In this document: positions 44,457 to 55,455 of the stretch, in pieces
Position numbering within the stretch: the first letter of the stretch is position 1
Layout: each line of letters begins with the position of its first letter
Source of the DNA: Macrothele yani
Lineage: Eukaryota > Arthropoda > Arachnida > Araneae > Macrothelidae
NCBI GenBank assembly: GCA_039090855.1
Contig: CM076999.1
Span: 111,041,072 to 111,105,071 of the forward strand
Reading direction: 5' to 3'
DNA: 64,000 nt
Position numbers and translations under genes: made by a program
Notes under the pieces: model-generated
The model's database searches: none
Told to the model about the DNA's origin: nothing
Seen by the model: only the letters and a program-made list of their open reading frames with translations

Positions 44457-44609
44457 GGAATTAAGGGAGAGGGATCAAGAACCACCCAACAAATGAATAT
44501 TAAATACGGAATTAAGGGAGAGGGATCAAGAACCACCCAACAAATGAATATTAAATACGGAATTAAGGGAGAGGGATCAAGAACCACCCAACAAATGAAT
44601 ATTGAATAC
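44457..44609 (+). repeat. 51-bp tandem repeat, three units
   Basis: Units start GGAATTAAGGGAGAGGGATC at 44457, 44508 and 44559, practically identical. Confidence 0.95.
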
Positions 44610-44929
44610 TATGACGTCAACACACTGACAACATACAACTTCACACTGTGCATAGTTTAAAATGTCTTTCACCTAATGATGCAAGGGCCACCCTTGTGAG
44701 AGATCTTATGTTTCGAATTTTAACTTGTAACTATTTTATCTATTAAAGATTTTTATTATCGTGCTTAAGACAGCTAGTTATACTCGACTTTTAGTTCTAC
44801 GCAATGCGGATATTTAGTGTGAATCAAAATGTGACTAATGCAGTTATGCAAATAACGGTGAAAGTTTTAATTGCCACCTAAAAAACTAGTTGTTCATAAA
44901 AATGACCAGTAGATTGGAAGGAGCATTGG

Positions 44930-45475
44930 TATCACCAAAGTTGTATAAAAATAAAATGAATCTGCATACACAACCATTGAAACAGAAAACTTGCTGCAAA
45001 TCCGCGTACCACAGTAACAGTGGAATAAGGTCATTCATAGAAAAATTAATAAAACAATTAATAATTATTAGAACATTACAGATTGCAATGTGTATTTAAA
45101 ACAAGATATACATCTTTTTGTTGCTTTTCACACACAAATTGTCACTGGAGTTAGATGGATGCAGGAAATAATACTCAGAGTTGTATAAAAATAAAATGCA
45201 TTGGCATACACAATCATAGAAACAGAAAACTTACTGCAAACCTGCGATACACATACCACAATAACAACAGAATAAGATAACTTAAGGAAAAACTAATAAA
45301 ACAATAGTTATTGGAACATTCCCGATTCCAAGCGGACAATATAAGTGCATTACAATTAAATGCAGCAATGTGCTTAAGATGAACTTTTATGGCAAAATAT
45401 TAAAATATGGGACTATGAACCTCATAAAAATAAGAGACTAATTAAAGAAAGATTTTATATTAAAAAAATGCTCCA
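44930..45475. repeat. Left arm of inverted repeat, with internal direct duplication
   Basis: Two diverged direct copies of a block (GTTGTATAAAAATAAAATG at 44939 and 45180, GAAACAGAAAACTT(G/A)CTGC). The second copy continues to 45475 and is found inverted at 47580-47970. A third relative lies at 37240-37445. Confidence 0.7.
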
Positions 45476-46183
45476 TCAAATGAACCTTCAAAAATCTTAA
45501 ATATCATTTTTAATAAGTTAATTCAAAAATACTAGACTTAACAAAATACATAAGGAAATGATTTTAACATGATAACTGGCAACTGCAAGAGGAACCTGGC
45601 AATAAAAATTTAAATTCTTTCTGTGTAAACAAAACTTTTTTTATACAATTCCTATATATTGAGAACAACATACCCTGATAAATATATAGAGGCCAGAAAT
45701 GTCTGTAAAAATAAAAAAACTTGGAGGATGTGAAAAATAATTGAAAGTTCTTCAAGTTAGAATAGAATTAAGTATATTAATCTGAATAAAAGCCTTGAGT
45801 AAGTGTTTTAATTGCTGTAAATATATATATATATATATGTAAATCTACAAGAAAAAAACTATCTGCAAAACCTGCTAATAATTTGGAAACTTACAGCGTA
45901 TGTATGCCTACATTCTGCTAACCTGGGTATCACTGCAAATAGGAAAAAGTAGTTGTAGCAGTAGCATGGTATAAAATAAAGTAGTTTGTTTAAAAACATT
46001 GGTTAAAACTGGTGTTCTTCAAATCACATGACATTTCCAGACTTCCTAAAATGTTATTAAGCTGTAACAGTGGGTCCGAGTGTGCTTTGCCTACAATAAC
46101 GTACCAGTCTTAACTTACACTGTGAAAGCACATGATCTCAATTAGCCAGTAAAGACGGTGAGTACAAGGCAGTCACGCCAGGG
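45476..46183. other. Intergenic with a (TA)n run
   Basis: No gene is seen. A TA microsatellite lies at about 45821-45838. Confidence 0.4.
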
Positions 46184-46189
46184 TTTTTT

Positions 46190-46392
46190 TTCTTCTCTTT
46201 TTTTTTTTTTTTTTGGTTGCAGTGTTAACGACCACAATGAGCAACTTGATGGGCTATAAGCAGTCAGATGTTCCTAATTTAGGACCACTTGTTCCTCAGT
46301 AAGGCAAACACAGCATCCATGCCTCATTGGGATTCGAACCCGGACCCATTTCGGACTGATGGTCTGAAATCAGAGCTTAGACCACTGCCCAC
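46190..46392 (-). repeat. SINE family A, old degenerate copy
   Basis: Antisense copy with a poly-T tail, GTTAACGACCACAATGAGC, box B ATTCGAACC and a shortened middle. Confidence 0.75.
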
Positions 46393-46689
46393 AGTGTATG
46401 GCACTAATGATTTTATTGAAGACCATTTCTTGATTGAGAGATTCAATTCTTTTAGTCAAAGAAAATGAATTTGCAAATATAGAATGATATGTGGCTTTAT
46501 TTGAATTCCTGAGGCTTCTCAGCTGGTCTGTCTAGCTTCATATGCACCACTGAATGTGTCAGAATGTGTTACATATACAAAGATAAATCACTTGCATGTA
46601 ATTTATTTTGGTTTTTAACTCTGAATACCACGTGCAATAATGTAGATGTAAATTATCATCCTCAGAATTTGCAATCTACGTATATATTA

Positions 46690-47110
46690 ATTCTATAAGG
46701 TTTTTTACTATGAGTTCTATTTTGAGAGAATGGCTGAACATAAAGATATGGTTGAGGTATCGAAATAAAGGTCTTACCTTATGGATGTGCCAGTCGAAGA
46801 GAAAAATGAGATTGAGGCAACGGTTTGGGCGTTGTGGGGCGGCAAAGTTCCCATGTAAAGTCTATGGGAGAAGCGTGCGGTTGACTCATGCGCTGTTGAA
46901 GGCGGAAGCATAGAAGGACTGAGAGTCTAAAGTCCGAAGTATTCTCTTTTCTGAATGAATCGTTGCGCAAAGCAACACTAGCAGGCATTCGAATCAAAGA
47001 TCTCATCGGAATAGCAAACACTCTCGAAGACCTGATTGCGTTATGCCGTCAGACTGTGTGATGTATACATGCAACTTAATATTCATTCGATCCAGTTTAT
47101 TCACGTAGGT
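46690..47110 (+). repeat. Unclassified dispersed repeat X, copy 3
   Basis: Reverse orientation relative to 22690-23170 and 23490-23900 (ATTTTGAGAGAATGGCTGAA, GGCGGCAAAGTTCCCATG, CTCGAAGACCTGATTGCGTT). It is the most complete copy and is not interrupted. Confidence 0.6.
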
Positions 47111-47579
47111 TAGATGGTTCCCATTTTTTCTTCATGTGGGGAGCATTACAAAGTAAAAACTAATATTTTAACTTTCTCTTCTTAATTAAAATGTTTTAAT
47201 GGTTGCAAGACCTCAGTTTAATATGAAAGAAGAAATTTTTGGAGGACTGCCAAGCTCCGATAACCTACAATGAGTGCGAATATCGACTCAGCAATGGCAT
47301 ACATAGACATGCGACAGAAGATAGTGATTATAGAGTGAAATATTTTTTATGAGACATTGGGCTCCTCTCACTGTACAAATTTTAATGAAGTAAACTTTTT
47401 AGACTTTTGTTTTCATTGTAAAAACCATTTCATTGACTGCTAAATATAAGTTCTACGAAATACCTTCGAGTGAACAAATCGCATTTTGCCATTTCATCAG
47501 CCAGCAAGGATTAAAATCATTTCCTTATATACTTTGTAAGTTTATTACTTTTGAATTAAGTTGCTGAAACTGGAACTGC
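47111..47579. other. Intergenic, nothing recognised
   Basis: No gene is supported. Confidence 0.35.
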
Positions 47580-47970
47580 TATTTATAATTTTTGAAGGTT
47601 CATCGATGGAACTGTTTTTCTGGATTTAAAATTTTTTTTAATTAGTCTCTTGCTTTTATGAGGTTCATAGTCCAATATTTTAATATTTTGCTGTAAAAGT
47701 ATTTCACACACATTGCTGCACATTCAATTGTAATGTACTTTTATTGTACTCATTGGAATCGGGAATGTTCGAATAACTATTTTATTAGTTTTTCTTTAAA
47801 TTATCTTATTCTATTGTTATCGTGTCGGGATATGTGTATCGTGGGTTTGCAGCAAATTTTCTGTTTCAATTGTTGTGTATGCAGATACGTTTTATTTTTA
47901 TACAACTCTGAGTATTACTTCCTGCATCCATCTAACTCCAGTGACAAATTGTGTGTGAAAAGCAACAAAA
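47580..47970. repeat. Right arm of the inverted repeat with 45100-45475
   Basis: Complement of the left arm (AGTCTCTTGCTTTTATGAGG, TTTTAATATTTTGC, CATTGCTGCA, ATACAACTCTGAGTATTA). The arms enclose about 2.1 kb that includes a SINE and repeat X. Confidence 0.75.
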
Positions 47971-48304
47971 AGATGTATTTCTTGCTTGAAATATTCAGGA
48001 GTTACATTTTATTCATTTTTTATTTTCAGGATACTACTTTGTTTTGAGTTTGTTCTTGAACAAATATTAAAAGCTCCTCTGAAGTGATTTCCTGGGATGG
48101 TAAGTAAACACATCTGTTGTATAAAGCAAAGAATTTAAGCATTGTTGTTTCTTACTAACACATAGCTTGGAACATTTGTGTTTTATTAAATGCCAACAGT
48201 AGTTTATTGTTAGACATGCATGTAAAAGGTTTGTAGGTGATAAACTCACATCGGATAAATCAGTAATGGATAATGCATGCATATAATAGTTTCATACATG
48301 AGAT

Positions 48305-49130
48305 ACTTCCGCGGTTTTGCAGAATTCCGTTTTTTTTTTTTTTTTTTTTTTTTGTCATCATTCGGGTCATTCTTTCTTGAGATCGATGCAGAACTGAAGA
48401 GATATAGTGTGTGGGGGGGGGTTACGTCTGGGGATGGTATTTCGTCTTTCAAAACTATCGAAAACTGAAATTAAACGGAGTGACGATATTCTCCGTAATC
48501 ATAATTTCTTTTTTCTCACGATGTTGCCTGTTCCCAATATTGTTATTAAATGTCATTTTATTGCATAAATGTTTGTATTTTAGCATGAAACTGTGCGCAA
48601 GGTTTTCCAAAAACGGAAGTTAGGATGGCGGAAAGATTTCCCTGTAGTCATCAGTCAATAAGATTCTTCCGTGGATTCCAAGAATTCCGCCATTTCCGTT
48701 ATCATTTTGGGCATTCTCGAGATCAATGCACAACTGAACAGAAATTTTGGGGGGTAATGGTGGGGCAGAGGGATTCGTTTTCGTTTGACAACGGGATTCC
48801 GTCTTACGAAAATTTCGAGAACGAAAGTTAGGTGCAGCGAAGATTTCTCCCGTAATCTGATTTTTTCTCTCTCGTGATGTTCCTTCTGCCCAGTATTGTT
48901 CTTAAATACTGCATTTCAACCTAAAAATGGAGGAAGAAGTTTCCGAAAACGGAAGTCAGTCAGAGCGAAGATTTCTCCCGAAATCGCATTTTCTTTTTCT
49001 TCTTCTCGCGATGTTCTCACTATCCTGTGTTTGTTGTTAAGTGTTATTTTCCCTCATGAATGTCTGCACTTAAGTTTGATAAGGGAGGGGGAAATTTTCC
49101 AAAAACGCAAGTGACGGAATTTGAAAATTT
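48305..49130 (+). repeat. Degenerate tandem repeat of about 300 bp
   Basis: Three decaying units marked by AGAATTCCG and GAGATC(G/A)ATGCA, the AAAACGGAAGT words at 48611, 48949 and 49094, and a CTC(A/G/T)CGATGTT block. G and T homopolymers are frequent. Short ORFs within it are not conserved between units. Confidence 0.65.
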
Positions 49131-49420
49131 GTTAAAATTGATGCATTGTGTTCAAAAGTATTCATATTCTGAAAGTCACACCATTTATCTAAAGTAGTGA
49201 AAGCTTTGATATCATGCGTTTGTGGTCTTCAGGCTGAAAGTTATTTTAGCATGATGGATAAATAATTGTCATCTGAGGGAATAAAAGGGGAAGAAGAAAG
49301 AAAAGTGGTGAAGAAATAGGAAGGGAATTATATCAATAGAAAGAAAAACTAAGCAAAGATTGCTGTGCAGCTGCAAAGTCAACAAATATGGCCATGGAAC
49401 TTGCTGAGAAGAAAGCAACA
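49120..49420. repeat. Segment duplicated at 53205-53470
   Basis: AAAATTGATGCATTGTGTTC, GCTGTGCAGCTGC(A/C)AA and GGACTTGCTGAGAAG-type words occur in the same order at both places, diverged by substitutions and small gaps. Origin unknown. Confidence 0.65.
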
Positions 49421-49893
49421 CAAAAGGAAAATTGAGCTGATGTTCTAGCTAGAGAGAGATGTATATGAAGCAGTGTCTTTCAAAATCACTTTATTTTGTT
49501 TTAAATTCAGTAATTTTATATTGTGAATATAGTGAACAATTAATTCTATCTTACTCGTGCTGCTTTATATTCACATTTTCTTGTCGCATGTTCTGATTTT
49601 TTTTCGCCCGATTTAAAAGTTTAGCTTTTTTGTTCCTTGGTCAGTTTCATGTATGTAGTCTACATAAAGGTGAAAGAACACACTACTCCCAAGTTTTTTT
49701 TTTTCTTGTTGTTTTCTATGAGTGGCCATTTGTTCAGAAAATGTCAATTTAGTAAAGCATATGTGTTTGTTTAACTTGTGTAAATGTTTTGAAAACAGTC
49801 TTGAAGGGCTGTTAGTTATGGAAACTAACAGCTCTGCAAGACTGAATTGTTAGAAACTAACAATTCTTTTTCCTTTTGATGCCATTTATGTAG
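49421..49893. other. Intergenic with a small hairpin
   Basis: TCTTGAAGGGCTGTTAGTT and AACTAACAGCTCTGCAAGA form an imperfect hairpin at about 49799-49846. No gene is seen. Confidence 0.4.
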
Positions 49894-50894
49894 CATTTCA
49901 AGAAAGCTAATTTAAGAGTTCTTCAGCTGCATTTGGTTTATTGTTTTACTTTAAATAATTGAGTAAATGATAGTTACAATAGACAGATTATGGGAATTAC
50001 TTAGGAATCATCATCATCGTCAACCATTATCAATCCATTGCTGGACGAAGGTCTCTTCAAGCCTCTTCCACAACGGTCTGTCGTGTGCCAGTCTCCTCCA
50101 TGTTACACTCGCATACTTTCGAATTTCATCCACCCATGTTGTCTTCTTCTGGGTCTTTTCCTGTCCCTTGGAATCCAATCTAAAATTTTGGCTGTCCATC
50201 GATGGTCTGTCCTTCTGGCAGTATGTCCAGCCCATTGCCATTTCAGGGAATTTAACTCTGATCATGATGTCTTCCACTCTTGTCATTTTTTGGATCCATG
50301 AGTTCCTCTTCTTATCTCTCCTGGTTACACCAAGCATGCACCTCTCCATGCTACTTTGAGTTGTCTGCAGCCTTTGTATGTCTCTTTTAGTTAAGGTCCA
50401 CATCTCTGCACCATACATAAGCACTGGAACAATGCACTGATCAAACACTTTTCTTTTAAGACAAAATGGCATATTGCTCTTGAAAATTATGCTGTTTCTT
50501 CCAAAAGCTCTCCAGGCAAGTTTTATACGCAGATTAATTTCTTCATCAATGTGACCCTCACTTGATATCTGCTGTCCAAGATAAACGTACGTATGTTATC
50601 TCCAGCTTTTCTCCATCAATCAATAAATCTTCATTTCTTGTAAAAGCATTGTACATCACTTTTGTCTTCTGAAAGTTCATTATTAATCCCACTTCTTTAC
50701 TCTTGTGAGCAAGTTCCTGGATCATACTCTGCAGCTCTGATGGGATAGTTGCAAAAATGACTACGTCATCAGCAAAACACATTTCAAGAAAGCTAATTTA
50801 AGAGTTCTTCAGCTGCATTTGGTTTATGCTTTTACTTTAAATAATTGACTAAATGATAGTTACAATAGACAGATTATGGGAATTATTTAGGAAT
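49894..50894. repeat. 115-bp direct duplication flanking a LINE end
   Basis: 49894-50008 and 50780-50894 are nearly identical, with about four changes (both start CATTTCAAGAAAGCTAATTT and end ATTTAGGAAT-like). The LINE piece lies exactly between them. This is either an exceptionally long target duplication or a tandem duplication entered by the LINE. Confidence 0.85.
50009..50779 (-). pseudogene. LINE reverse transcriptase C-terminal part, 5'-truncated
   Basis: Minus strand. It begins abruptly inside the reverse transcriptase at MCFADDVVIFATIPSELQSM (active site FADD, Tyr replaced by Phe), continues NFQKTKVMYNAF, and after a frame change reads PVLMYGAEMWTLTKRDIQRL, RCMLGVTRRDKKRNSWIQ, GWTYCQKDRPSM and DRPLWKRLEETFVQQW. 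That tail is typical of RTE-type LINE polyproteins. The 3' end is an ATGATGATGATT microsatellite, again RTE-like. The sharp 5' cut and the flanking duplications mark a dead-on-arrival insertion. One frame change lies near 50475-50570. Confidence 0.85.
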
Positions 50895-51365
50895 ACAGGA
50901 TGTTAATTCTAGCGTCAAATTTTCTGGTAGTAACCCTACCCTTCATCAAGACAAACACTACAGTAAGTGTTTTCCAACCTTGGGCAAAATTCCAACCTTT
51001 AAAATCATTTAATGTAGTTCCTCTTCTTCTCTCAATCTCCAGACCTTCCAACAGTTTTCTCTTGAAGAAATGCTTTTGGTGGGTCAGAATTTCTACTGAG
51101 TCCCACAGGATTTTATGTCCAGTAGATTGAACATGTCTGTCAAGTCCAGTTTTATTTGTCATGTTTTTTATGGCTGCTTTATGCTTTTTCAGCCTGGTCT
51201 TAAGCTGTCTACCTGTTTCTCCCACATAGCTAAGACCACACTCACACTGTATATTGTAGACTACCCCTTCTTTTAAGAAGATGTTAGTTTCTTGCTGTTT
51301 TAATTTAGAAAGGTAGTTATTAATCTTATTTCCTAAATTAACATCCTGTATTCCTAAGTAATTCC
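50887..51365 (-). pseudogene. Penelope-like GIY-YIG endonuclease fragment
   Basis: Minus strand. From about 51365 translation reads GNKINNYLSKLKQQ-type connector sequence, then KEGVVYNIQCECGLSYVGET (Cys-x-Cys and the YVG of GIY-YIG), RLKKHKAAIKN, RHVQSTGHKILWDSV and the conserved Glu in KRKLLEGLEIERRR. It closely resembles the fragment at 62346-62891. The reverse transcriptase is absent, so it is a 5'-truncated insertion. The target sequence GATTATGGGAATTA(C/T)TTAGGA is present in inverted orientation beyond its 5' side (51336-51392). Confidence 0.8.
50913..50949 (-). ncRNA. Hammerhead-like motif after the GIY-YIG end
   Basis: Minus strand TTGATGA, a hairpin GGGTAG...CTACC, then AGAAAATTTGAC. 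It is the counterpart of 62898-62934, with first core base T and therefore probably inactive. Confidence 0.35.
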
Positions 51366-51770
51366 CATAATCTGTCTATTGTAACTATCATTTGATCATC
51401 TAGGAAGGCCATGACTTCATTTATTACTAAGTAATTGACTAATTTATCATGTAAATTACACTGTGCAGCACACATTTTGTTTCCTGTATGAAAGTCAGTG
51501 TTTCTTACTGAGTTTTGCCCACTGAATCTAAATCTGCAATCTGTTTCATTCTACGTAACTTGTACAAAAAACTAGCGGATAATGCTTACCTTGGCATTCC
51601 TTTCTAGCGACGGGAACATTTCACGCACATGTTTTCCGGTCCTTTGTTGATGTTATTGTCCTAAAGTCCGTTGTATGCGATGTCTGACTTTACTTCTCAC
51701 ACTTTTCGCTGGGTATACTCATTGGATCTTTGCCTTAGGATTCAAACATCAATTTTTACCGTTCTTTATA

Positions 51771-51805
51771 CTCGAAATTTTCGCCCATACTCTGGGCATC
51801 TTCAG
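51771..51805 (-). ncRNA. Hammerhead-like motif, left inverted repeat
   Basis: Minus strand CCTGAAGAT, hairpin GCCC...GGGC, GAAAATTTCGAG. The core CTGAAGA/GAAA is intact, with one extra T before stem II. Confidence 0.45.
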
Positions 51806-51861
51806 GAGCGTGGCGACTTTACCACCGATGTTCACAACCAAAGGAAGATGAGAAATAAAAA

Positions 51862-52191
51862 TTGAAATACATTGGAGCTTTCCCATACCTGGAAGGAGTG
51901 AGCAAAGAAATCAATAGGCACTGTGCTAAATATGACTTACAACTAGGAAGCTCAGTGCACACCGTGAAAAGTATGACTGTCAACAAAAAAACAGAGGAAA
52001 AAATGCTAGAAGAATCAGGAACCTACGAAATTCCAATAGCACACATACCCCCAATATCGTACATTGGAAGTACGAAAAACAGATTAAAAAAAAGGCTTAA
52101 ACAACACATATCTAACTGGCAAAAAAAAGAAGCCAAAACTGCTTTAGTGCAATTCTGCTTGGAAAACCGGACATTCCCAAAGTTCGATTAA
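51862..52191 (+). pseudogene. Penelope-like GIY-YIG fragment
   Basis: The open frame reads KYIGAFPYLEGVSKEINRHC, then ISYIGSTKNRLKKRLKQHIS (the YIG half and the conserved Arg) and ALVQFCLENRTFPKFD, with a basic tail continuing at 52198-52386 in the same frame after a stop. The first GIY half is weak (TYEIPIAHIPP). This is a different Penelope-like lineage from 50887 and 62346, since the YIGSTKNR signature resembles that of the 41653-44215 element. Confidence 0.7.
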
Positions 52192-52581
52192 ATTAAAATG
52201 CTAAAAAAGAATAAAAAATCGGAAAGGCAAATGAGGAGGGAAGAAGCAATATTAATCTACAAAAATAAAGCAAGGTTATGTAACCAGAACGACCCTAGCA
52301 CATTATCGGGCCTGTGGAAAGAACTAATAAGACAAGAAAAACAACAAAAGAAAAACAGGCAAAAAAAGACAAGAAAACCAGGATAGGAGAAGAAAATTAA
52401 AAAAAAAAAATAAAAAAAAAATACGGAAAAAAAAAGTGTTCTTAACGAAACATAGATGGCGCCAGCCGGGCTTGATAACGAAATATATCCAGGAAAGTTT
52501 TTCCGACGAATGGCAACAAGGAGTATCGAACTCCATTAGCGCGAAGTTAACCACGAACATCGGTGGTAAAGTCGCCACGCT

Positions 52582-52617
52582 CCTGAAGATGCCCAGAGTA
52601 TGGGCGAAAATTTCGAG
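52582..52617 (+). ncRNA. Hammerhead-like motif, right inverted repeat
   Basis: Complementary partner of 51771-51805: CCTGAAGAT, GCCCAGAGTATGGGC, GAAAATTTCGAG. Confidence 0.45.
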
Positions 52618-52835
52618 TATAAAGAACGGTAAAAATTGATGTTTGAATCCTAAGGCAAAGATCCAATGAGTATACCCAGCGAAAAGTGTGAGAAGTAAAG
52701 CCAGACATCGCATACAACGGACTTTAGGACAATAACATCAACAAAGGACCGGAAAACACGTGCGTGAAATGTTCCCGTCGCTAGAAAGGAATGCCAAGGT
52801 AAGCATTATCCGCTAGTTTTTTGTACAAGTTACGT

Positions 52836-53204
52836 TGAAATATCGCACGTAAAAGAGAATAGTACAATAATTAGAGCTATATAATAGTCAGAATTAGAAC
52901 TACTAAGTGGAACTGTTTCATTCTATCGCATAACATTTCTGAGGAAACGATGATTACTGTATTTCTGATATTGTGCAACCGTTGGCGGATGCTCTCAAAA
53001 CAAAATTTCCTGTGCTGGACTTTGTTCAGTGCTGTTATCGCAGCATACCATGAGTCATCGTGCTCTAAGACCAGCATGCACCATTCACACACCCAGAGTT
53101 CACCAAAATGCGTAATTACCCATCTAGTACACATCTAAATTTTACCAACGTGTAAAAATATGCATCGAGAATTTTTCTCGGCGTGTAAGACTACGCATTG
53201 AAGA
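52836..53204. other. Intergenic, nothing recognised
   Basis: No gene is supported. Confidence 0.35.
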
Positions 53205-53470
53205 ATTTAACAAATTTGTAAAAATTGATGCATGGTGTTCAAAAGTATTTATATTTTCAAAGTTACACTATTCATCTTTTATTTAAAATAGTGAAAGCTA
53301 TCTATCATGCATTCATGATGGATAAAATTACCATCCAAAGGCATTAAAAAAAATGACAATAAAGAAATGTGAAGGGAAACAAAGATATCAGCAAAATGAG
53401 AATTTAAGCACTGGATGCTGTGCAGCTGCCAAAAAAACAAATGTGGCTGTGGGACTTGCTGAGAAGTTTA
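53205..53470. repeat. Second copy of the 49120-49420 segment
   Basis: Same word order as 49120-49420. An ORF here (53353-53601) is not preserved in the other copy. Confidence 0.6.
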
Positions 53471-53880
53471 TTAGATATTTTTTTATGCCTATAAGAACCT
53501 CAAAAGTGCAATGTTTTCACTTCTTGAACATGTTGTTGTTTCATGTGGTCATTACAAAACATGACAAATTTAATGTTATTGTTTTAAAATACGAATATTA
53601 AATTTATTTCTAAAACAAGAAACAAAATGGATCCAAATTCTAAATACATTGAGCAGTAGTGAAATATTTTTTATATGAAAAAAAATCTGGATTGATTTTT
53701 CATAATTGCCTAGCAGTTTTGTAAGTATTTTATTTCACCTGTTAATTTTTCTAAAATACTCCCGACTTTTGAAAATTACTCCCTAAAGTTTTTCTAAGGA
53801 GTAAAAATATTCCTTTAAAAAATGTTTTCGGCAAAGATTGCACCCCCCCCTTCTTCAGCCAGTCAGTTTGCAAGTGAAAC
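53471..53880. other. A+T-rich intergenic
   Basis: A C run lies at about 53845-53852 just upstream of the Cys-rich pseudogene. No promoter is recognised. Confidence 0.35.
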
Positions 53881-55069
53881 ATGTCGCAAAAGTGTGTTAA
53901 TTCTCCCGACCTGTTTTGCTATGTCTGTGCTGAGTTTACACCGAAGAAAAACAGGAGGTCATTCACACAAGTGGTAAAACAAGCCCGTGGATTTTATTTC
54001 AGATGTAAGGTTGGTGACCAAAACAAAAGGTTTGCACCACATTCATGGTGTGTAGATTGTGTTGTGAATCTCAGAGCATGGTTGCCATTTGCCATACCTG
54101 TTGTATAGATGGAACAAAAAGATCACACACAGATTATTTTTGTTTAACGAAAGTGGCCGGATTTTCTTTAAAAAAATAAACGTTCTATTGTTAATCCTAA
54201 TGTTCGTTCAGTCATAAGACTAGTGCTGCATTCAGAGGAACTGCCAGTGCCACAACCCCTGGTACTCACTGATGTACATCTTGAAAGTAGTAACAAAGAG
54301 GAAATGGCTGCATATGAACAAGATGAAGAAGTTGACAGTGCATGCTCCTCAAATCCTCATATGGTCACACAAGGAGAACTTACTGACCTGGTAAGAGATC
54401 TTATTCTATCAAAGGCACAGTCCAAACCATTTGCCTCTCAACTCCAGGGATGACATCTTTTTGCTCGAGGAACAAAGGTATTATTAGGTTTCATCAGAGT
54501 GAGTATATGCCATTTCTCAGTGAAAGTAGTGAATTATGTTACTATAACAACATTCATGGTTTGTTTGAAGCTCTTGGTATCATGCATGAACCTGTTAAAA
54601 TGGAGATTGATTGTGGATTCCTCAAAAACCAGCTTGAAATGAGTCTGGTTACACAATTGTAATGTCATGGTTCGTACGCATCCTGGAAATCTTGGAAAAG
54701 TCCTGGAATTCCATTTTGTCCTGGAAATGTCCTAAAATTCTGTTACATGTCCTGGAATTTTATGCATTCCTGCTTTTTTGTCCCTGTGCGATGTTTTGTA
54801 GTTGAGGATATTTCTATTGACATAACTTATGTCTGACAAATTTCCCTCCTCCCCACACCCTGAAAAACGAGGGGGGGAGGTGCATTGGTTTTCTTGTCAG
54901 TTAGGAGGACTGAAGTTGCATTATTAACATCTTTTGCATTATGCTTATGTTATCACTTCATCTGACCAGGGAGACCATATCTCTGCAATTATTAGTTTGA
55001 TTTGTAAAATTCTTTTTGTATTGGGAAGTTTAAAATGCGAAAATGATGATCCATGCACTCCGGTTTTTT

Positions 55070-55421
55070 TTTCTGATGCACAACTGTGCCGCTAGAGGGC
55101 GTAAATGGAGACCGTATCGAATTTAAAATGCATTTTTTTTTCATATATTTTCTTCTGAATATCCAATTGAAAAAATTCTTTGTTTTTTTTTGGATGACAT
55201 TTATATCAAATATTATTTTAGTTGCAGTCCCTTTTTCAAATAATGCATACATTTTCCGCTAGGGGCGTAAAGGTAAATCGCAATTTTCCCAATATCTCCA
55301 CTTCTAAAAGTCCGATTTGAAAAATTCTTCCTGCATCAGATACAGCTCTCAAGGGGGAAAGTTTTGTATATAATTTCTAACTTTTTTGTAAAGAATGGTT
55401 TGGCCACCAGGAGGCGTAAGT

Positions 55422-55455
<34 letters not shown>

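Larger units (their letters stand above)
51553..52835. mobile_element. Penelope-like 3' part between 281-bp inverted repeats
   Basis: 51553-51833 and 52555-52835 are almost perfect complements (ACGTAACTTGTACAAAAAAC and its complement at the outer edges, GCGTGGCGACTTTACCACCG and its complement inside). Between them lies a GIY-YIG fragment. Inverted terminal copies around a truncated body are a known Penelope-like arrangement. Confidence 0.8.
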
